A DNA stretch of 47,685 nucleotides from Halomonas maura (GTDB lineage Bacteria > Pseudomonadota > Gammaproteobacteria > Pseudomonadales > Halomonadaceae): the NCBI RefSeq assembly GCF_030409305.1, contig NZ_JAUFPQ010000008.1, forward strand, positions 57,305-104,989. Reading direction: 5' to 3'. Positions 14,266 to 24,991 of this stretch are shown here, piece by piece. How positions within the stretch are numbered: position 1 is the first letter of the stretch; each line of letters begins with the position of its first letter. Made by a program: the position numbers and the translations under genes. A model generated the notes under the pieces. That model made no database searches. It worked only from the letters and a program-made list of their open reading frames with translations, and was not told the DNA's origin.

Positions 14266-15759
14266 ATGAGTAAAGAGATTCTGGCGGTCGTCGACGCGAT
14301 CTCCAACGAGAAGGGGGTCCCCCGCGAGGTGATCTTCGAGGCCGTCGAGGCGGCCCTGGCCAGCGCATCGCGCAAGCGCTTCGAGGACGAGGAAGCCAGC
14401 GTGCGGGTGCACATCGACCGACACACCGGCGACTACGAGACCTTCCGACGCTGGGAAGTCGTGGAGGATGACGACTTCGACGGCCCCGATGCCCAGATCA
14501 AGCTCTCCTTCGCCGAGCGTCGCGACCCGCCGCTGGGCCTGGGCGACGTGGTCGAGGAGTCGATCGAGAATGCCGCCTTCGGCCGCATCGCCGCCCAGAC
14601 CGCCAAGCAGGTCATCGTGCAGAAGGTGCGCGAGGCCGAGCGCGCCGAGGTGGTACGGCTCTATGCCGACCGCGAGGGCGAGCTGGTTGCCGGCATTGTC
14701 AAGAAGACGACACGCGACGGCCTGATCATCGACCTCGGCGAGAACGCCGAGGCGTTCCTGCCGCGCAGCGAGATGATCCCCGGCGAGCGCTACCGCATGA
14801 ACGAGCGTGTTCGCGCCCTGTTGACCAAGGTCGACCCCGAGGCCCGTGGGGCCCAGTTGATCCTGTCGCGGACCTGTCCGGAACTGATCATCGAGCTGTT
14901 CAAGATCGAGGTGCCGGAGATCGCCGAACAGCTCATCGAGATCAAGGGCGCGGCCCGCGACCCGGGCTCCCGGGCCAAGATCGCGGTCAAGACCAATGAC
15001 CGCCGCATCGACCCGGTGGGCGCCTGCGTGGGCATGCGCGGCTCGCGGGTCCAGGCGGTGTCCTCGGAGCTGCAGAACGAGCGCGTGGACATCGTGCTGT
15101 GGGACGACAATCCCGCCCAGCTGGTGATCAACGCCATGGCGCCGGCGGATGTCGCCTCCATCCTCGTCGACGAGGACGCCCACGCCATGGACGTGGCCGT
15201 CGCCGAGGACAACCTGGCCCAGGCCATCGGCCGTAGCGGCCAGAACGTGCGCCTGGCCTCCGAACTCACCGGCTGGCGTCTCAACGTCATGACCGAGGAC
15301 GAGGCCGAGGCCAAGCGCGATCAGGAAATCGACAGCCTGATCGAGCACTTCATCCAGCACCTGGGCATCGACGAGGATGTGGCGCGTCTGCTGGTCGAGG
15401 AAGGCTTCACCTCCCTGGAGGAGGTCGCCTATGTCCCGGTGGAGGAAATGCTGGAAATCGAGGAGTTCGACGAGGAACTCATCGAGGAGCTGCGCGCTCG
15501 CGCCAAGGACGAGTTGTTGAACCTGGCCATCGCCTCCGAGGAGGAACTCGATGGTGCCCAGCCGGCCGACGACCTGCTGGAGATGGACGGTATGGAGCGT
15601 CACCTGGCCTTCATTCTGGCCAGTCGAGGCATCGTCACCATGGAGGACCTCGCCGAGCAGTCCGTCGATGATCTGACGGACATCGAGGGGCTGGACGAGG
15701 AGCGCGCCGCGGCACTGATCATGACTGCCCGTGCGCCATGGTTCGAGAGCGAACAGTAA
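14266..15759 (+). CDS. nusA: transcription termination/antitermination factor NusA
   Basis: NusA binds RNA polymerase near the RNA exit channel, promotes pausing and intrinsic termination, and takes part in rRNA antitermination. The 497-aa protein has the N-terminal polymerase-binding domain (1-130), S1 domain (about 135-200), KH1 and KH2 (about 200-345, with [11 protein letters not shown] and [12 protein letters not shown]), and two C-terminal acidic repeats (about 365-420 and 440-495). This is the E. coli-type architecture with both repeats. Its 28-nt gap to infB supports cotranscription. Confidence 0.98.
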   Translation: MSKEILAVVDAISNEKGVPREVIFEAVEAALASASRKRFEDEEASVRVHIDRHTGDYETFRRWEVVEDDDFDGPDAQIKLSFAERRDPPLGLGDVVEESIENAAFGRIAAQTAKQVIVQKVREAERAEVVRLYADREGELVAGIVKKTTRDGLIIDLGENAEAFLPRSEMIPGERYRMNERVRALLTKVDPEARGAQLILSRTCPELIIELFKIEVPEIAEQLIEIKGAARDPGSRAKIAVKTNDRRIDPVGACVGMRGSRVQAVSSELQNERVDIVLWDDNPAQLVINAMAPADVASILVDEDAHAMDVAVAEDNLAQAIGRSGQNVRLASELTGWRLNVMTEDEAEAKRDQEIDSLIEHFIQHLGIDEDVARLLVEEGFTSLEEVAYVPVEEMLEIEEFDEELIEELRARAKDELLNLAIASEEELDGAQPADDLLEMDGMERHLAFILASRGIVTMEDLAEQSVDDLTDIEGLDEERAAALIMTARAPWFESEQ

Positions 15760-15787
15760 AACGGGTCACGGGCTGAGGAGGGTCGTA

Positions 15788-18331
15788 ATGTCAGAAATGA
15801 CCGTTAAGGATTTTGCAGTGAAGGTGGGGCGCGATGTTCCCCGCCTCCTGGAACAGATGAAAGAAGCCGGGCTCGGCCAGAAGGCCGAGAATGACGCCGT
15901 GTCCGAGGAGGACAAGCGGCAGCTGCTCGACTATCTCACCAAGAGCCATGGCGGCAGCGCCGGTGCCGGGGCGAAGAATCGCATCACCCTGACCCGCAAG
16001 ACGCGCAGCCGCATCAAGTCCGGCGAGCGCGGCAAGAGCATCGAGGTGCAGGTGCGCAAGAAGCGCACCTACGTCAAGCGCGAGGAAGAGCAGCCCGCCG
16101 AGGAGCCCAAGGCCCAGGATCACGGCCCGCGCCAGCTGGTCGGCGACATGGCCTCGGCCCAGGCCAAGCGCGAGGCCGAGGCCGCCGAGGAGGCCAAGCG
16201 TCGCGCCGCCGAGGAGTCCGCGCGCCAGGCGGCCGAGAAGGTCGAGGCCGAAAGGGCCGAGGCCGAGAAGGCCCAGGCCCAGGCCGTGCCGAGCGAGCCC
16301 GAGATCCCGGTGCCGGAACTCGAGGCCGCCGCGCCGAGCCCCGAGGAGGCGCCCGCGCCGCCCAAGGAAGGCCGTGCCGAACCGCGTCGTGCCGCGGTCA
16401 AGAAGGCCAGCGGCAAGGCCGTCAAGAAGGGCCGCGACGATCGCGACGACGACCGTGGCGACCGCGAGGAGCGGCGTCGCGGCGGCAAGAAGGCCAAGCG
16501 CGCGGAGCGTCGCGGCGGTCGCCGCGGCGGCAGCCAGGGCGGCGGCAAGCACGGCTTCCAGAAGCCGACCCAGCCGATCGTCCGCGAGGTCTCGATCCCC
16601 GAGTCGATCAGCGTCGCCGACCTGGCCGACAAGATGTCGATCAAGGCCAACGAGGTCATCAAGGCGATGTTCACCATGGGCGCGGCGGTGACCATCAACC
16701 AGACCATCGACCAGGACACCGCGGCCATCGTGGTCGAGGAGATGGGCCACAGGCCCAAGCTGGTCAAGGACGATGCCCTGGAGACCGAGGTCCTCGAGGC
16801 CATCTCCTACGAGGGCGAGGAGATCGCACGCTCGCCGGTGGTGACCGTCATGGGCCACGTCGACCACGGCAAGACCTCGCTGCTCGACTACATCCGCCGC
16901 GCCAAGGTGGCCACCGGCGAGGCCGGCGGCATCACCCAGCACATCGGCGCCTACCACGTCGAGGACGACCATGGCGGCGTGACCTTCCTGGACACCCCCG
17001 GCCACGCGGCGTTCACCGCCATGCGGGCCCGTGGTGCCAAGGCCACCGACGTGGTGGTGCTGGTGGTCGCCGCCGATGACGGCGTCATGCCCCAGACCAT
17101 CGAGGCCGTGGAACACTCCAAGGCCGCCGGCGTGCCGATGGTGGTCGCGGTCAACAAGATCGACAAGTCGGGCGCCGACCCGGATCGCGTCAAGAACGAG
17201 CTGTCGCAGCACGGCGTGATCTCCGAGGAGTGGGGCGGCGACACCCAGTTCGTCCATGTCTCCGCCAAGTCCGGCGAAGGCATCGAGACGCTGCTGGAAG
17301 CCATCCAGCTGGTCTCCGAGGTGCTCGAGCTCAAGGCCGTTCCCGAGGCGCCCGGCAAGGGCGTGGTGGTCGAGTCACGCCTCGACAAGGGGCGTGGCCC
17401 GGTGGCCACCGTGCTGGTCCAGAACGGCACCCTGAAGAAGGGCGACATCGTGCTCGCCGGCCTGCACTACGGCCGCGTCCGCGCCCTGACCAACGAGCTG
17501 GGCAAGCAGGTCGACGAGGCCGGCCCGGCCATGCCGGTGGAGGTCCAGGGCCTCGACGGCACCCCCGAGGCCGGTGACGACTTCATGGTCGTGGCCGACG
17601 AGAAGAAGGCCCGCGAGGTCGCCAACTTCCGTCAGGGCAAGTACCGCGAGGTGCGCCTGGCCCGCCAGCAGAAGGCCAAGCTGGAGAACATGTTCAGCCA
17701 GATGGGCCAGGAAGAGGCGGCCAAGCTCAACATCGTGCTCAAGGCCGACGTCCAGGGGTCCCTGGAGGCCATCAAGGGCGCGCTGGAAGAGCTCTCCACC
17801 GGCGAGGTGCAGGTCTCCGTGGTGTCCTCCGGGGTCGGCGGCATCACCGGCACCGACGCCAACCTGGCGCTGGCCTCCGAGGCCATCGTGGTCGGCTTCA
17901 ACGTGCGTGCCGACGCCGCGGCCCGCGAGATCATCGAGCGTGAAGGCCTGGAGCTGCGCTACTACAGCGTCATCTACCAGCTGATCGACGAGGTCAAGCA
18001 GGCCATGAGCGGCATGCTCGAGCCGGAGTGGAAGGAAGAGATCGTCGGCGTGGCCGAGGTCCGCGACGTCTTCCGCGCGCCCAAGATCGGCGCCGTCGCC
18101 GGCTGCATGGTGGTCGAGGGCACCGTCCATCGCCACAAGAAGATCCGCGTGCTGCGCGAGAACGTGGTCATCTACGAGGGCGAGCTCGAGTCGCTGCGCC
18201 GCTTCAAGGACGACGTCCAGGAAGTGCGCAACGGCATGGAGTGCGGCATCGGCGTGAAGAACTACAACGACGTCCAGGTCGGCGACAAGATCGAGGTCTT
18301 CGACCAGGTCAAGGTCGAGCGGACGCTCTAA
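15788..18331 (+). CDS. infB: translation initiation factor IF-2
   Basis: IF-2 is the GTPase that brings fMet-tRNA to the 30S subunit and promotes subunit joining. The 847-aa protein has an N-terminal IF2 domain ([14 protein letters not shown]), a long charged Ala/Glu/Lys/Arg linker (about 100-270) partly predicted coiled coil, a second N domain, then the G domain with [16 protein letters not shown] and NKID, followed by domains II-IV. ATG 15788 is chosen as the first start after the GAGG at 15777-15780. An earlier in-frame start at 15731 lies inside nusA. Its partner initiator tRNA is encoded 2.2 kb upstream in the same block. Confidence 0.97.
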   Translation: MSEMTVKDFAVKVGRDVPRLLEQMKEAGLGQKAENDAVSEEDKRQLLDYLTKSHGGSAGAGAKNRITLTRKTRSRIKSGERGKSIEVQVRKKRTYVKREEEQPAEEPKAQDHGPRQLVGDMASAQAKREAEAAEEAKRRAAEESARQAAEKVEAERAEAEKAQAQAVPSEPEIPVPELEAAAPSPEEAPAPPKEGRAEPRRAAVKKASGKAVKKGRDDRDDDRGDREERRRGGKKAKRAERRGGRRGGSQGGGKHGFQKPTQPIVREVSIPESISVADLADKMSIKANEVIKAMFTMGAAVTINQTIDQDTAAIVVEEMGHRPKLVKDDALETEVLEAISYEGEEIARSPVVTVMGHVDHGKTSLLDYIRRAKVATGEAGGITQHIGAYHVEDDHGGVTFLDTPGHAAFTAMRARGAKATDVVVLVVAADDGVMPQTIEAVEHSKAAGVPMVVAVNKIDKSGADPDRVKNELSQHGVISEEWGGDTQFVHVSAKSGEGIETLLEAIQLVSEVLELKAVPEAPGKGVVVESRLDKGRGPVATVLVQNGTLKKGDIVLAGLHYGRVRALTNELGKQVDEAGPAMPVEVQGLDGTPEAGDDFMVVADEKKAREVANFRQGKYREVRLARQQKAKLENMFSQMGQEEAAKLNIVLKADVQGSLEAIKGALEELSTGEVQVSVVSSGVGGITGTDANLALASEAIVVGFNVRADAAAREIIEREGLELRYYSVIYQLIDEVKQAMSGMLEPEWKEEIVGVAEVRDVFRAPKIGAVAGCMVVEGTVHRHKKIRVLRENVVIYEGELESLRRFKDDVQEVRNGMECGIGVKNYNDVQVGDKIEVFDQVKVERTL

Positions 18332-18349
18332 CCGCTCGAGGAGCCGATC

Positions 18350-18769
18350 ATGCGCGAGTTCAAGCGTACCGACCGGGTGGCCGACCAGCTCCAGAAGGAG
18401 CTGGCGGTGCTCATCCAGCGCGAGATCAAGGATCCGCGGCTGGGCATGGTCACCGTCAGCGGGGTCACGGTCAGCCGTGACCTCGGCTATGCCGACGTCC
18501 ACGTGACCCTGCTGGGCGAGCAGGACGCCGAGCGCATCAAGGAGAACCTCACGGTGCTCAAGCGCGCCGCCGGCTTCCTGCGCAGCCAGATCGCGCGGCG
18601 CATCAAGCTGCGCCACGTGCCGGAATTGCGCTTCCACTTCGACGAGAGCGTGGTGCGTGGCCAGCGGCTGTCCTCGCTGATCGACGAGGCGGTGGCCAGC
18701 GATCGTGACCGTCACGGCGATGACGCCGAGGGCGAGGAAGGCGAGCGCGGCGAGGGAGAGCGGGACTGA
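18350..18769 (+). CDS. rbfA: 30S ribosome-binding factor RbfA
   Basis: RbfA binds the immature 30S subunit next to the 5' helix of 16S rRNA and is needed at low temperature in E. coli. The 139-aa protein is a single KH-like fold: [19 protein letters not shown] at the N terminus, [16 protein letters not shown], and [14 protein letters not shown]. The C-terminal tail (about 118-139) is acidic and disordered-looking. It starts 18 nt after infB and its TGA overlaps the truB ATG (TGATG), so truB is translationally coupled. Confidence 0.97.
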   Translation: MREFKRTDRVADQLQKELAVLIQREIKDPRLGMVTVSGVTVSRDLGYADVHVTLLGEQDAERIKENLTVLKRAAGFLRSQIARRIKLRHVPELRFHFDESVVRGQRLSSLIDEAVASDRDRHGDDAEGEEGERGEGERD

Positions 18770-19698
18770 TGGCGCGTCGGCGTCGCGGACTGCCGGTGGA
18801 CGGCGTGCTGCTGCTGGACAAGCCCCGCGGCGCGTCCAGCAATCACGCATTGCAGCGGGCCCGGCGCCTGTTCCAGGCCCAGAAGGCCGGCCACACCGGC
18901 ACCCTCGACCCCATGGCCACCGGCCTGCTGCCGGTGCTGTTCGGCGAGGCGACCAAGTTCTCCTCCTACCTGCTGGAGGCGGACAAGGTCTACCGCACCC
19001 GGGTCGAACTGGGCGTGCTCACCGACAGCGGCGATGCCGAGGGCGAGGTACTCGAGCGCCGCGAGGTGCCCGCGCTATCCGCGGCGGACCTCGAGGGCGT
19101 GCTCGCGCGCTTCCTGGGCGAGATCGATCAGGTGCCGCCGATGCACTCGGCGCTCAAGCACCAGGGACGCAAGCTCTACGAGCTGGCCCGCGAGGGCAAG
19201 ACGGTGACGCGTGCAGCGCGTCGCGTGACGGTGTATGATGCGCGCCTCCTGGCGTTCGAGGGCACTGCCTTCGAGATGGAGGTGCACGTCAGCAAGGGCA
19301 CCTACATCCGCTCCCTGGCCGAGGACATCGGCCTGGCGCTGGGCTGCGGCGCCCACATCAGTGCCCTGCGGCGGCTCAAGACCGGCCCCTTCGAGGGCGC
19401 GGACATGGTCACGTTTGAGGCGCTCGAGGCCCTGCCGGACCAGGCGGCCCGCGAGGCCGTGCTGTTGCCGGTGGACGTGCTGGTGGCGGGACTGCCGCGA
19501 CTGGCAGTGGATACCCAGGCGGCGAGCCGCCTGCGGCATGGCCAGGCCGCCAGGCTCGACACGGGCGAGCTGCCCGTCGACGGCCTGGCGCGACTCTACC
19601 ACGACGAGGCCTTCCTGGGGCTCGGCGTGGTGCGAGCGGCGGGGGAAATCGCGCCCCGTCGCCTACTGAGCACCGCCGTGACGGCGGGCTCGGCATAG
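18769..19698 (+). CDS. truB: tRNA pseudouridine-55 synthase TruB
   Basis: TruB makes the universal pseudouridine 55 in the T-loop of tRNAs and also acts as a tRNA chaperone. The 309-aa protein has the catalytic Asp47 in [15 protein letters not shown], the [10 protein letters not shown] segment, and the YELAREG and [13 protein letters not shown] motifs, with a C-terminal PUA-like domain from about residue 250. The length matches E. coli (314 aa). Its start overlaps the rbfA stop by one base. Confidence 0.97.
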   Translation: MARRRRGLPVDGVLLLDKPRGASSNHALQRARRLFQAQKAGHTGTLDPMATGLLPVLFGEATKFSSYLLEADKVYRTRVELGVLTDSGDAEGEVLERREVPALSAADLEGVLARFLGEIDQVPPMHSALKHQGRKLYELAREGKTVTRAARRVTVYDARLLAFEGTAFEMEVHVSKGTYIRSLAEDIGLALGCGAHISALRRLKTGPFEGADMVTFEALEALPDQAAREAVLLPVDVLVAGLPRLAVDTQAASRLRHGQAARLDTGELPVDGLARLYHDEAFLGLGVVRAAGEIAPRRLLSTAVTAGSA

Positions 19699-19720
19699 AA
19701 CCCGCCCATCGGGCAGGCGT

Positions 19721-19782
19721 GGAGACTGCAAATATGCGTGGTCTCCGACATTCATCATTCAGGCATATTGCTTACTGGAGAG
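19721..19782 (+). promoter_or_regulatory. rpsO leader pseudoknot (probable S15 autoregulation site)
   Basis: A hairpin GGAGAC (19721-19726)/GTCTCC (19741-19746) has a 14-nt loop whose GCAAATATGC (19728-19737) is complementary, with one bulged A, to GCATATTGC (19763-19771) just before the Shine-Dalgarno GGAGAG (19777-19782). Loop-to-downstream pairing makes an H-type pseudoknot placed to trap or block the initiation site. In E. coli, S15 represses rpsO through a leader pseudoknot; the geometry here suggests the same logic. Confidence 0.65.
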
Positions 19783-19786
19783 ACAG

Positions 19787-20056
19787 ATGGCACTGACCGC
19801 TGAACAGAAGTCCGAAATCGTCAAGGAATACGGCCGTGGCGATGACGACACCGGTTCCCCCGAAGTGCAGGTGGCCCTGCTGACCGCGAACATCGACGGC
19901 CTGCAGGATCACTTCAAGACCAACAAGCAGGATCACCACTCCCGTCGTGGCCTGATCCGCATGGTCAACCAGCGTCGCAAGCTGCTGGATTACCTGAAGC
20001 GCAAGGACTTCGAGCGCTATCAGTCGCTGATTCAGCGCCTGGGCCTGCGTCGCTAA
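19787..20056 (+). CDS. rpsO: 30S ribosomal protein S15
   Basis: S15 is a primary binder of the central domain of 16S rRNA and forms an intersubunit bridge with 23S rRNA. The 89-aa four-helix protein shows [16 protein letters not shown], the [15 protein letters not shown] segment ([26 protein letters not shown]) and [12 protein letters not shown] at the end, all family-typical. GGAGAG precedes the ATG by 4 nt. The leader can form a pseudoknot, and a strong terminator follows at 20080. rpsO-pnp is the conserved order, as in E. coli. Confidence 0.99.
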   Translation: MALTAEQKSEIVKEYGRGDDDTGSPEVQVALLTANIDGLQDHFKTNKQDHHSRRGLIRMVNQRRKLLDYLKRKDFERYQSLIQRLGLRR

Positions 20057-20079
20057 GCGACGCCTGGCAGGACGCCGTG

Positions 20080-20110
20080 AAACGGGCAGCCCCTCGGGGC
20101 TGCCCGTTTT
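20080..20110 (+). terminator. intrinsic terminator after rpsO
   Basis: AAACGGGCAGCCCC (20080-20093) pairs with GGGGCTGCCCGTTT (20096-20109) with a two-base TC tip, ending in TTTT. Confidence 0.92.
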
Positions 20111-20143
20111 GCGTTGGTCGGGGCGCCCGGGTGCGGGTAGTGG

Positions 20144-20172
20144 TGGCCGTGGCGGGCGTCAACCCCTAAAAT
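20144..20172 (+). promoter_or_regulatory. possible pnp promoter
   Basis: TAAAAT (20167-20172) has a weak TGGCCG (20144-20149) 17 bp upstream. The -10 is flanked by CCCC/GGGG, which could also form a small hairpin in read-through RNA. Confidence 0.35.
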
Positions 20173-20225
20173 GGGGCCGAGTCGAAACGACCCGAACATG
20201 AATCGAAAAGTTGAAGGAAGTCGCC

Positions 20226-22358
20226 GTGAACCCGGTCAAGAAAACGTTTGAATACGGTCGCAGCACCGTCACCCTGGAAACCGGGCGCATCGCCCGCCAG
20301 GCCAGCGGTGCCGTGATGGTCACCATGGACGACACCGTGGTGCTGTGCACCGTGGTGGCCAAGAAGGAAGCCAACCCGGCCCAGCCCTTCTTCCCGCTGT
20401 CCGTCCACTACCAGGAGAAGACCTACGCGGTCGGCAAGATTCCCGGCGGCTTCTTCAAGCGCGAGGGGCGTCCCACCGAGAAGGAGACTCTCACCTCGCG
20501 GCTGATCGATCGCCCGATCCGCCCGCTGTTCCCCAAGGGCTTCATGAACGAGGTCCAGGTGATCTGCTCGGTGCTGTCCACCGACCGCAACCATGACCCG
20601 GACATCGCCGCCATGATCGGCACCTCCGCGGCGCTGGCCATCTCCGGCGTGCCGTTCAACGGCCCGATCGGCGCCGCGCGGGTCGGCTTCACCGAGGACA
20701 AGGGCTACTTCCTCAACCCCACCGTGGAAGAGCTCGCCACCTCCGAACTGAACATGGTCGTCGCCGGCACCGAGAAGGCCGTGCTGATGGTCGAGTCCGA
20801 GGCGAGCGAGCTGCTCGAGGACGAGATGCTCGGCGCCGTGCTCTACGGCCACCAGGAGATGCAGGTCGCCGTCGCCGCCATCAACGCGCTGGCCGCCGAG
20901 GCCGGCAAGCCCAAGTGGGACTGGCAGGCCCCCGCCGAGAACACCGCCCTCAAGGACGCCGTGGCGCGCGGCTTCGAGGCCAAGGTCGGCGAGGCCTACC
21001 GCATCACCGACAAGATGGCCCGCCAGGACGCCCTCTCCGCGCTCAAGGCCGAGGCGGTCGAGTCGCTGGCCGGTGAGGAAGAGGGGCGCTTCGACGCCGA
21101 CGACGTCAAGGGCGCCTTCGCCGGGCTGGAGAAGCGCGTCGTGCGCTCCCGGGTGGTCAAGGGCGAGCCGCGCATCGACGGCCGTGACCTCAAGACCGTG
21201 CGGCCGCTGTCGATCGAGGTCGGCACCCTGCCCAAGACCCACGGCTCGGCGATCTTCACCCGCGGCGAGACCCAGGCGATCGTCATCGCCACCCTGGGCA
21301 CCCTGCGCGACGCCCAGCTCATCGAGTCGCTGGAAGGCGAGCGCAAGGACCGCTTCCTGCTGCACTACAACTTCCCTCCCTACAGCGTGGGTGAGGCCGG
21401 CTTCATGGGCGGGCCCAAGCGTCGCGAGATCGGCCACGGCCGCCTGGCGCGTCGCGGCGTCCAGGCCATGCTGCCCAGCGAAGACGACTTCCCCTATACC
21501 ATCCGCGTGGTCTCCGAGATCACCGAGTCCAACGGCTCGAGCTCGATGGCCTCGGTGTGCGGCTCCTCGCTGGCGCTGATGGATGCCGGCGTGCCGATGA
21601 AGGCCCCGGTCGCGGGCATCGCCATGGGCCTGGTCAAGGACGAGGACGGCTTCGCCGTGCTCACCGATATCCTCGGCGACGAGGACCACCTGGGCGACAT
21701 GGACTTCAAGGTGGCCGGCTCCGCCGAGGGCGTCACCGCCCTGCAGATGGACATCAAGATCGAGGGCATCAACGAGGAGATCATGGAGCAGGCGCTGCAG
21801 CAGGCCAACGAGGCTCGCCTGCAGATCCTCGAGCAGATGAACGCGGTAATCGGTCAGAGCCGTTCAGAGGTCTCCGAGAACGCGCCCTCCATGGCCACCA
21901 TCAAGATCGACCCGGAGAAGATCCGCGACGTCATCGGCAAGGGCGGTGCCACCATCCGCAAGATCTGCGAGGACACCGGCGCCTCCATCGACCTGGACGA
22001 CGACGGTACCGTGCGCATCTACGCCGAGGACAAGTCCGCGGCCAAGGCGGCCATCGACACCGTGCTGGCGATCACCGCCGAACCGGAGATCGGCAAGCTG
22101 TACCGTGGCAAGGTGGTGCGGATCGCCGACTTTGGTGCCTTCGTCAACATCATGCCGGGCACCGACGGCCTGGTGCACATCTCGCAGATCGTGCCCGAGC
22201 GGGTCAACGACGTGCGCGACTACCTCAACGAGGGCGACGAGATCGTGGTCAAGGTGCTCGACATCGACAACCGCAATCGCGTCAAGCTCACCATCAAGGA
22301 GATGACCGCCGAGGAGAAGGCGGCGTTCGAGGCCGAGGAGGCCGAGACCGCCGTCTGA
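20226..22358 (+). CDS. pnp: polyribonucleotide nucleotidyltransferase (PNPase)
   Basis: PNPase is a trimeric 3'-5' phosphorolytic exonuclease of RNA decay and part of the RNA degradosome. The 710-aa protein has two RNase PH-like domains (about 1-215 and 300-545) with an alpha domain between, a KH domain (about 550-615, [12 protein letters not shown]) and an S1 domain (about 620-690, [13 protein letters not shown]). GTG 20226 is chosen because it gives [11 protein letters not shown] as in other PNPases and follows AAGGAAG at 20214-20220. The in-frame TTG at 20211 would put the start before the ribosome binding site. It acts on the same poly(A)-tagged RNAs that PcnB, also in this window, would make. 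Confidence 0.98.
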   Translation: MNPVKKTFEYGRSTVTLETGRIARQASGAVMVTMDDTVVLCTVVAKKEANPAQPFFPLSVHYQEKTYAVGKIPGGFFKREGRPTEKETLTSRLIDRPIRPLFPKGFMNEVQVICSVLSTDRNHDPDIAAMIGTSAALAISGVPFNGPIGAARVGFTEDKGYFLNPTVEELATSELNMVVAGTEKAVLMVESEASELLEDEMLGAVLYGHQEMQVAVAAINALAAEAGKPKWDWQAPAENTALKDAVARGFEAKVGEAYRITDKMARQDALSALKAEAVESLAGEEEGRFDADDVKGAFAGLEKRVVRSRVVKGEPRIDGRDLKTVRPLSIEVGTLPKTHGSAIFTRGETQAIVIATLGTLRDAQLIESLEGERKDRFLLHYNFPPYSVGEAGFMGGPKRREIGHGRLARRGVQAMLPSEDDFPYTIRVVSEITESNGSSSMASVCGSSLALMDAGVPMKAPVAGIAMGLVKDEDGFAVLTDILGDEDHLGDMDFKVAGSAEGVTALQMDIKIEGINEEIMEQALQQANEARLQILEQMNAVIGQSRSEVSENAPSMATIKIDPEKIRDVIGKGGATIRKICEDTGASIDLDDDGTVRIYAEDKSAAKAAIDTVLAITAEPEIGKLYRGKVVRIADFGAFVNIMPGTDGLVHISQIVPERVNDVRDYLNEGDEIVVKVLDIDNRNRVKLTIKEMTAEEKAAFEAEEAETAV

Positions 22359-22376
22359 TCGCACGGTCATGCGTCG

Positions 22377-22412
22377 AACGCCCCCGTGGCTCACGCCACG
22401 GGGGCGTTCTTG
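22377..22412 (+). terminator. intrinsic terminator after pnp
   Basis: AACGCCCCCGTGGC (22377-22390) pairs with GCCACGGGGGCGTT (22395-22408), a 14-bp perfect stem, followed by CTTGT. Confidence 0.85.
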
Positions 22413-22454
22413 TCTGGGGCCCGGGACGGGCCCGCGAACGGGCGGAAGAGGGAT

Positions 22455-23657
22455 ATGGCAGAGACATTCTCCAGCGAGCCGACGCCGGCCGCCAAGGTCA
22501 CCACCACAGGCCGCGACTGGCTGGGGGTGGTGGCGGTGATGGTCGGCATCTTCCTGCTGGTCACCGCCGAGCAGCTGCCCATCGGCCTGCTCTCCCAGGT
22601 GGCCGGCGGGCTGTCGGTGACACCGGGGGTGGCCGGGCTGTTGATCACCGTGCCCGGGGTGGTGGCCGCCTTCGCCGCGCCGCTGCTGCCGGTGGCGGCG
22701 GGACGCCTGGATCGCCGCCTGATGCTGACCGGCCTGATGGCGCTGATGACCCTGGCCAGCCTCGCGGGCGCCGTGGCCGGCAGCTTCGCCGTGCTGCTGG
22801 CCACCCGGGTGCTGGTGGGCGTGTGCATCGGCGGCTTCTGGGCCATCGCCGGGGGGCTGGCGTCGCGCCTGGTGGCGCTGGAGCAGGTGCCCCGGGCCAT
22901 GGCGGTGATCTTCAGCGGCGTGGCCGGCGCCTCGGTGCTGGGCGTGCCGGCGGGCACCTGGCTCGGCGTGCAGACCGACTGGCGCATCGCCTTCGCCGCC
23001 CTGGCCGGCCTGAGCCTGGCGGTGACCCTGGCGCTGTGGGGGCTGCTGCCGCGCCTGCCGGCCCGGCAGCCGGTACGCCTGGCCAGCCTGGGTGGGCAGT
23101 TCGCCAGTCGCGGCGTGCGGGTCGGGGTGAGCGTCACCGCGTTGATCGTGGTCGGCCATTTCGCCGCCTATACCTTCATCAGCCCGATCCTGCAGGAGAT
23201 CGCCGGGATTCCCCTGGCCAGCGTCAGCGGCCTGCTGCTGCTCTACGGCGGCGCGGGGCTGGCGGGCAACTTCCTCGCCGGCGGCGCCGCCGGGCGGCAT
23301 CCCTATCGCACCGTGCTGGTCATCCCGGCCCTGCTCGCCGTCGCCACCCTGGCCTTCCCCTGGCTGGGGCGCCAGGCTCCCATGGCGATCGCCCTGCTGA
23401 TGCTGTGGGGGGCGGTGTTCGGCAGCATCTCGGTGAGTCTGCAGACCTGGATCCTCAAGAGTGCGCCGAACGCCGAGGCCGCCACCGCGCTGATGGCCTT
23501 CGTCTTCAACCTGGCCATCGGCGTCGGCGCCCTGGCCGGCGGCCGGGTGGTGGACAGCATCGGCCTGTCGGGTGTGCTGTTGGCCGCCGGTGGCCTGTTC
23601 ACCCTGGCCGCGGCGATCGTCGCCCGGACCCCGTCGCGGGTGGTGGGACGGCCCTGA
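22455..23657 (+). CDS. MFS efflux transporter, NepI/AraJ-like DHA1 family
   Basis: A 400-aa major facilitator with 12 likely membrane helices and a short polar N-terminal tail. Helix 1 contains TAEQLPIGLLSQVA, loop 2-3 has the GRLDRRLML motif, and helix 4-5 has GGFWAIAGGLASRLV followed by PRAMAVIFSGVAGAS, which resembles the purine ribonucleoside exporter NepI. Substrate cannot be read from sequence; proton-driven export of a small polar metabolite is likely. ATG 22455 has GGAAGAGGG upstream. It is a single-gene unit between two strong terminators, so expression must start in the 40 nt before it or by read-through from pnp. I see no adjacent regulator gene. Confidence 0.85.
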   Translation: MAETFSSEPTPAAKVTTTGRDWLGVVAVMVGIFLLVTAEQLPIGLLSQVAGGLSVTPGVAGLLITVPGVVAAFAAPLLPVAAGRLDRRLMLTGLMALMTLASLAGAVAGSFAVLLATRVLVGVCIGGFWAIAGGLASRLVALEQVPRAMAVIFSGVAGASVLGVPAGTWLGVQTDWRIAFAALAGLSLAVTLALWGLLPRLPARQPVRLASLGGQFASRGVRVGVSVTALIVVGHFAAYTFISPILQEIAGIPLASVSGLLLLYGGAGLAGNFLAGGAAGRHPYRTVLVIPALLAVATLAFPWLGRQAPMAIALLMLWGAVFGSISVSLQTWILKSAPNAEAATALMAFVFNLAIGVGALAGGRVVDSIGLSGVLLAAGGLFTLAAAIVARTPSRVVGRP

Positions 23658-23663
23658 CACGAC

Positions 23664-23689
23664 AAAGCCCCCGCCGAGGCGGGGGCTTT
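23664..23689. terminator. bidirectional terminator between the MFS gene and the thiolase gene
   Basis: AAAGCCCCCGC (23664-23674) pairs with GCGGGGGCTTT (23679-23689) around a CGAG loop. A's and T's on both sides allow use by the convergent genes. Confidence 0.85.
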
Positions 23690-23747
23690 CCGTGAGGACA
23701 TGCCGCGGGGTGGGTCGTCGGGCCCACCCCGCCCTGGCAGGCCGGGC

Positions 23748-24923
23748 CTAGCGCTCGATGGCCAGCGCCACGCCCTGGCCGCCGCCGATGCACAGCGTCG
23801 CCAGCCCCTTCTTGGCGTCCCGGGCGATCATCTCGTGGACCAGGGTCACCAGGATGCGGCAGCCGGAGGCGCCGATGGGGTGGCCGATGGCGATGGCGCC
23901 GCCGTTGACGTTGATCTTCGAGGTGTCCCAGCCGAGCTCCTTGTTGACCGACAGGGCCTGGGCGGCGAAGGCCTCGTTGGCCTCGACCAGGTCGAGGTCG
24001 TCGAGGCTCCAGCCGGCCTTCTCCAGGCAGCGGCGGGTCGCGGGAGCCGGCCCGATGCCCATGATCGAGGGATCGACGCCGGCATTGGAGTAGGCCTTGA
24101 TGCGGGCCAGCGGCTCGAGCCCCAGGGCCTTGGCCTTCTCGGCGGAGCACAGCATGACCACGGCGGCGCCGTCGTTGATGGAGGAGGCGTTGCCGGCGGT
24201 GACGCTGCCGTCCCTCTTGAAGGCCGGACGCATGGTGCCGAGCTTCTCCGCGGTGACGTCACGCGGCCCCTCGTCGGTGTCGAAGACCAGCGGGTCGCCC
24301 TTGCGCTGGGGGATCTCCACCGGGACGATCTGGCCCTTGAACTTGCCTTCCTTGATGGCCGCGGCGGCCTTCTGCTGGGAGGCGGCGGCGAACTCGTCCA
24401 TCGCCTCGCGGGTGATGCCGTACTTCTCGGCCAGGTTCTCCGCAGTGATGCCCATGTGGTAGCCGTTGAAGGCGTCCCACAGGCCGTCGTGGACCATGGA
24501 GTCGATGGCCTTCCAATCGCCCATGCGCTGGCCGGTGCGCGAGTTGGGCAGCAGATGGGGCGACAGCGACATGTTCTCCTGCCCGCCGGCCAGGATCAGT
24601 TCGGCATCCCCGCAGAGGATCGCCTGGGTGGCCAGGTGCAGGGCCTTCAGGCCGGAGCCGCAGACCTTGTTGATGGTCATCGCGGGCACGGCATCGGGCA
24701 GGCCGGCCTTGATGGAGGCCTGGCGCGCCGGGTTCTGGCCGGTGCCGGCGGTGAGGACCTGGCCGAGCAGGACCTCGTCCACCTGGTCGGGGGCCACGCC
24801 GGTAGTGGACAGGATGTCCTTGATGACATGGGCGCCGAGGTCGCTGGCGGGGACGCTGGCCAGGGAGCCACCGAAGGAGCCGACGGCGGTACGGCGCGCG
24901 GCAACGATCACCACTTCTTGCAT
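23748..24923 (-). CDS. acetyl-CoA C-acetyltransferase (thiolase)
   Basis: A thiolase that condenses two acetyl-CoA to acetoacetyl-CoA, or the reverse. In this kind of bacterium it could serve polyhydroxybutyrate synthesis (PhaA role) or short-chain acyl degradation (AtoB role). The 391-aa protein has the nucleophilic Cys88 in [21 protein letters not shown], the His in [11 protein letters not shown], and the proton-shuttling Cys in [14 protein letters not shown] 24923 ([11 protein letters not shown]) has AGGAG 8 nt upstream; an in-frame ATG at 24944 lies inside the operator region and is less likely. No phaB or CoA-transferase gene is adjacent. A promoter and a perfect palindrome lie just upstream. 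Confidence 0.93.
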   Translation of the reverse strand: MQEVVIVAARRTAVGSFGGSLASVPASDLGAHVIKDILSTTGVAPDQVDEVLLGQVLTAGTGQNPARQASIKAGLPDAVPAMTINKVCGSGLKALHLATQAILCGDAELILAGGQENMSLSPHLLPNSRTGQRMGDWKAIDSMVHDGLWDAFNGYHMGITAENLAEKYGITREAMDEFAAASQQKAAAAIKEGKFKGQIVPVEIPQRKGDPLVFDTDEGPRDVTAEKLGTMRPAFKRDGSVTAGNASSINDGAAVVMLCSAEKAKALGLEPLARIKAYSNAGVDPSIMGIGPAPATRRCLEKAGWSLDDLDLVEANEAFAAQALSVNKELGWDTSKINVNGGAIAIGHPIGASGCRILVTLVHEMIARDAKKGLATLCIGGGQGVALAIER

Positions 24924-24942
24924 GGGGTTACTCCTGAGGTTC

Positions 24943-24960
24943 AACGGACGGGCGTCCGTT
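24943..24960. promoter_or_regulatory. palindromic operator at the thiolase promoter
   Basis: AACGGACG (24943-24950) and CGTCCGTT (24953-24960) form a perfect 8-bp inverted repeat around GG, located at the predicted transcription start. TetR-family acyl-CoA-responsive repressors bind palindromes of this type. No such regulator gene is in the window. Confidence 0.6.
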
Positions 24961-24961
24961 C

Positions 24962-24991
24962 AGCATAGGGGACGCTTGTGCACTGCGGCAA
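24962..24991 (-). promoter_or_regulatory. sigma-70 promoter of the thiolase gene
   Basis: On the minus strand TTGCCG (24991-24986), an 18-bp spacer and TATGCT (24967-24962) place the start about 30 nt before the ATG, inside the palindrome. An alternative -10, TATACT, lies at 25028-25023 but lacks a good -35. Confidence 0.5.
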
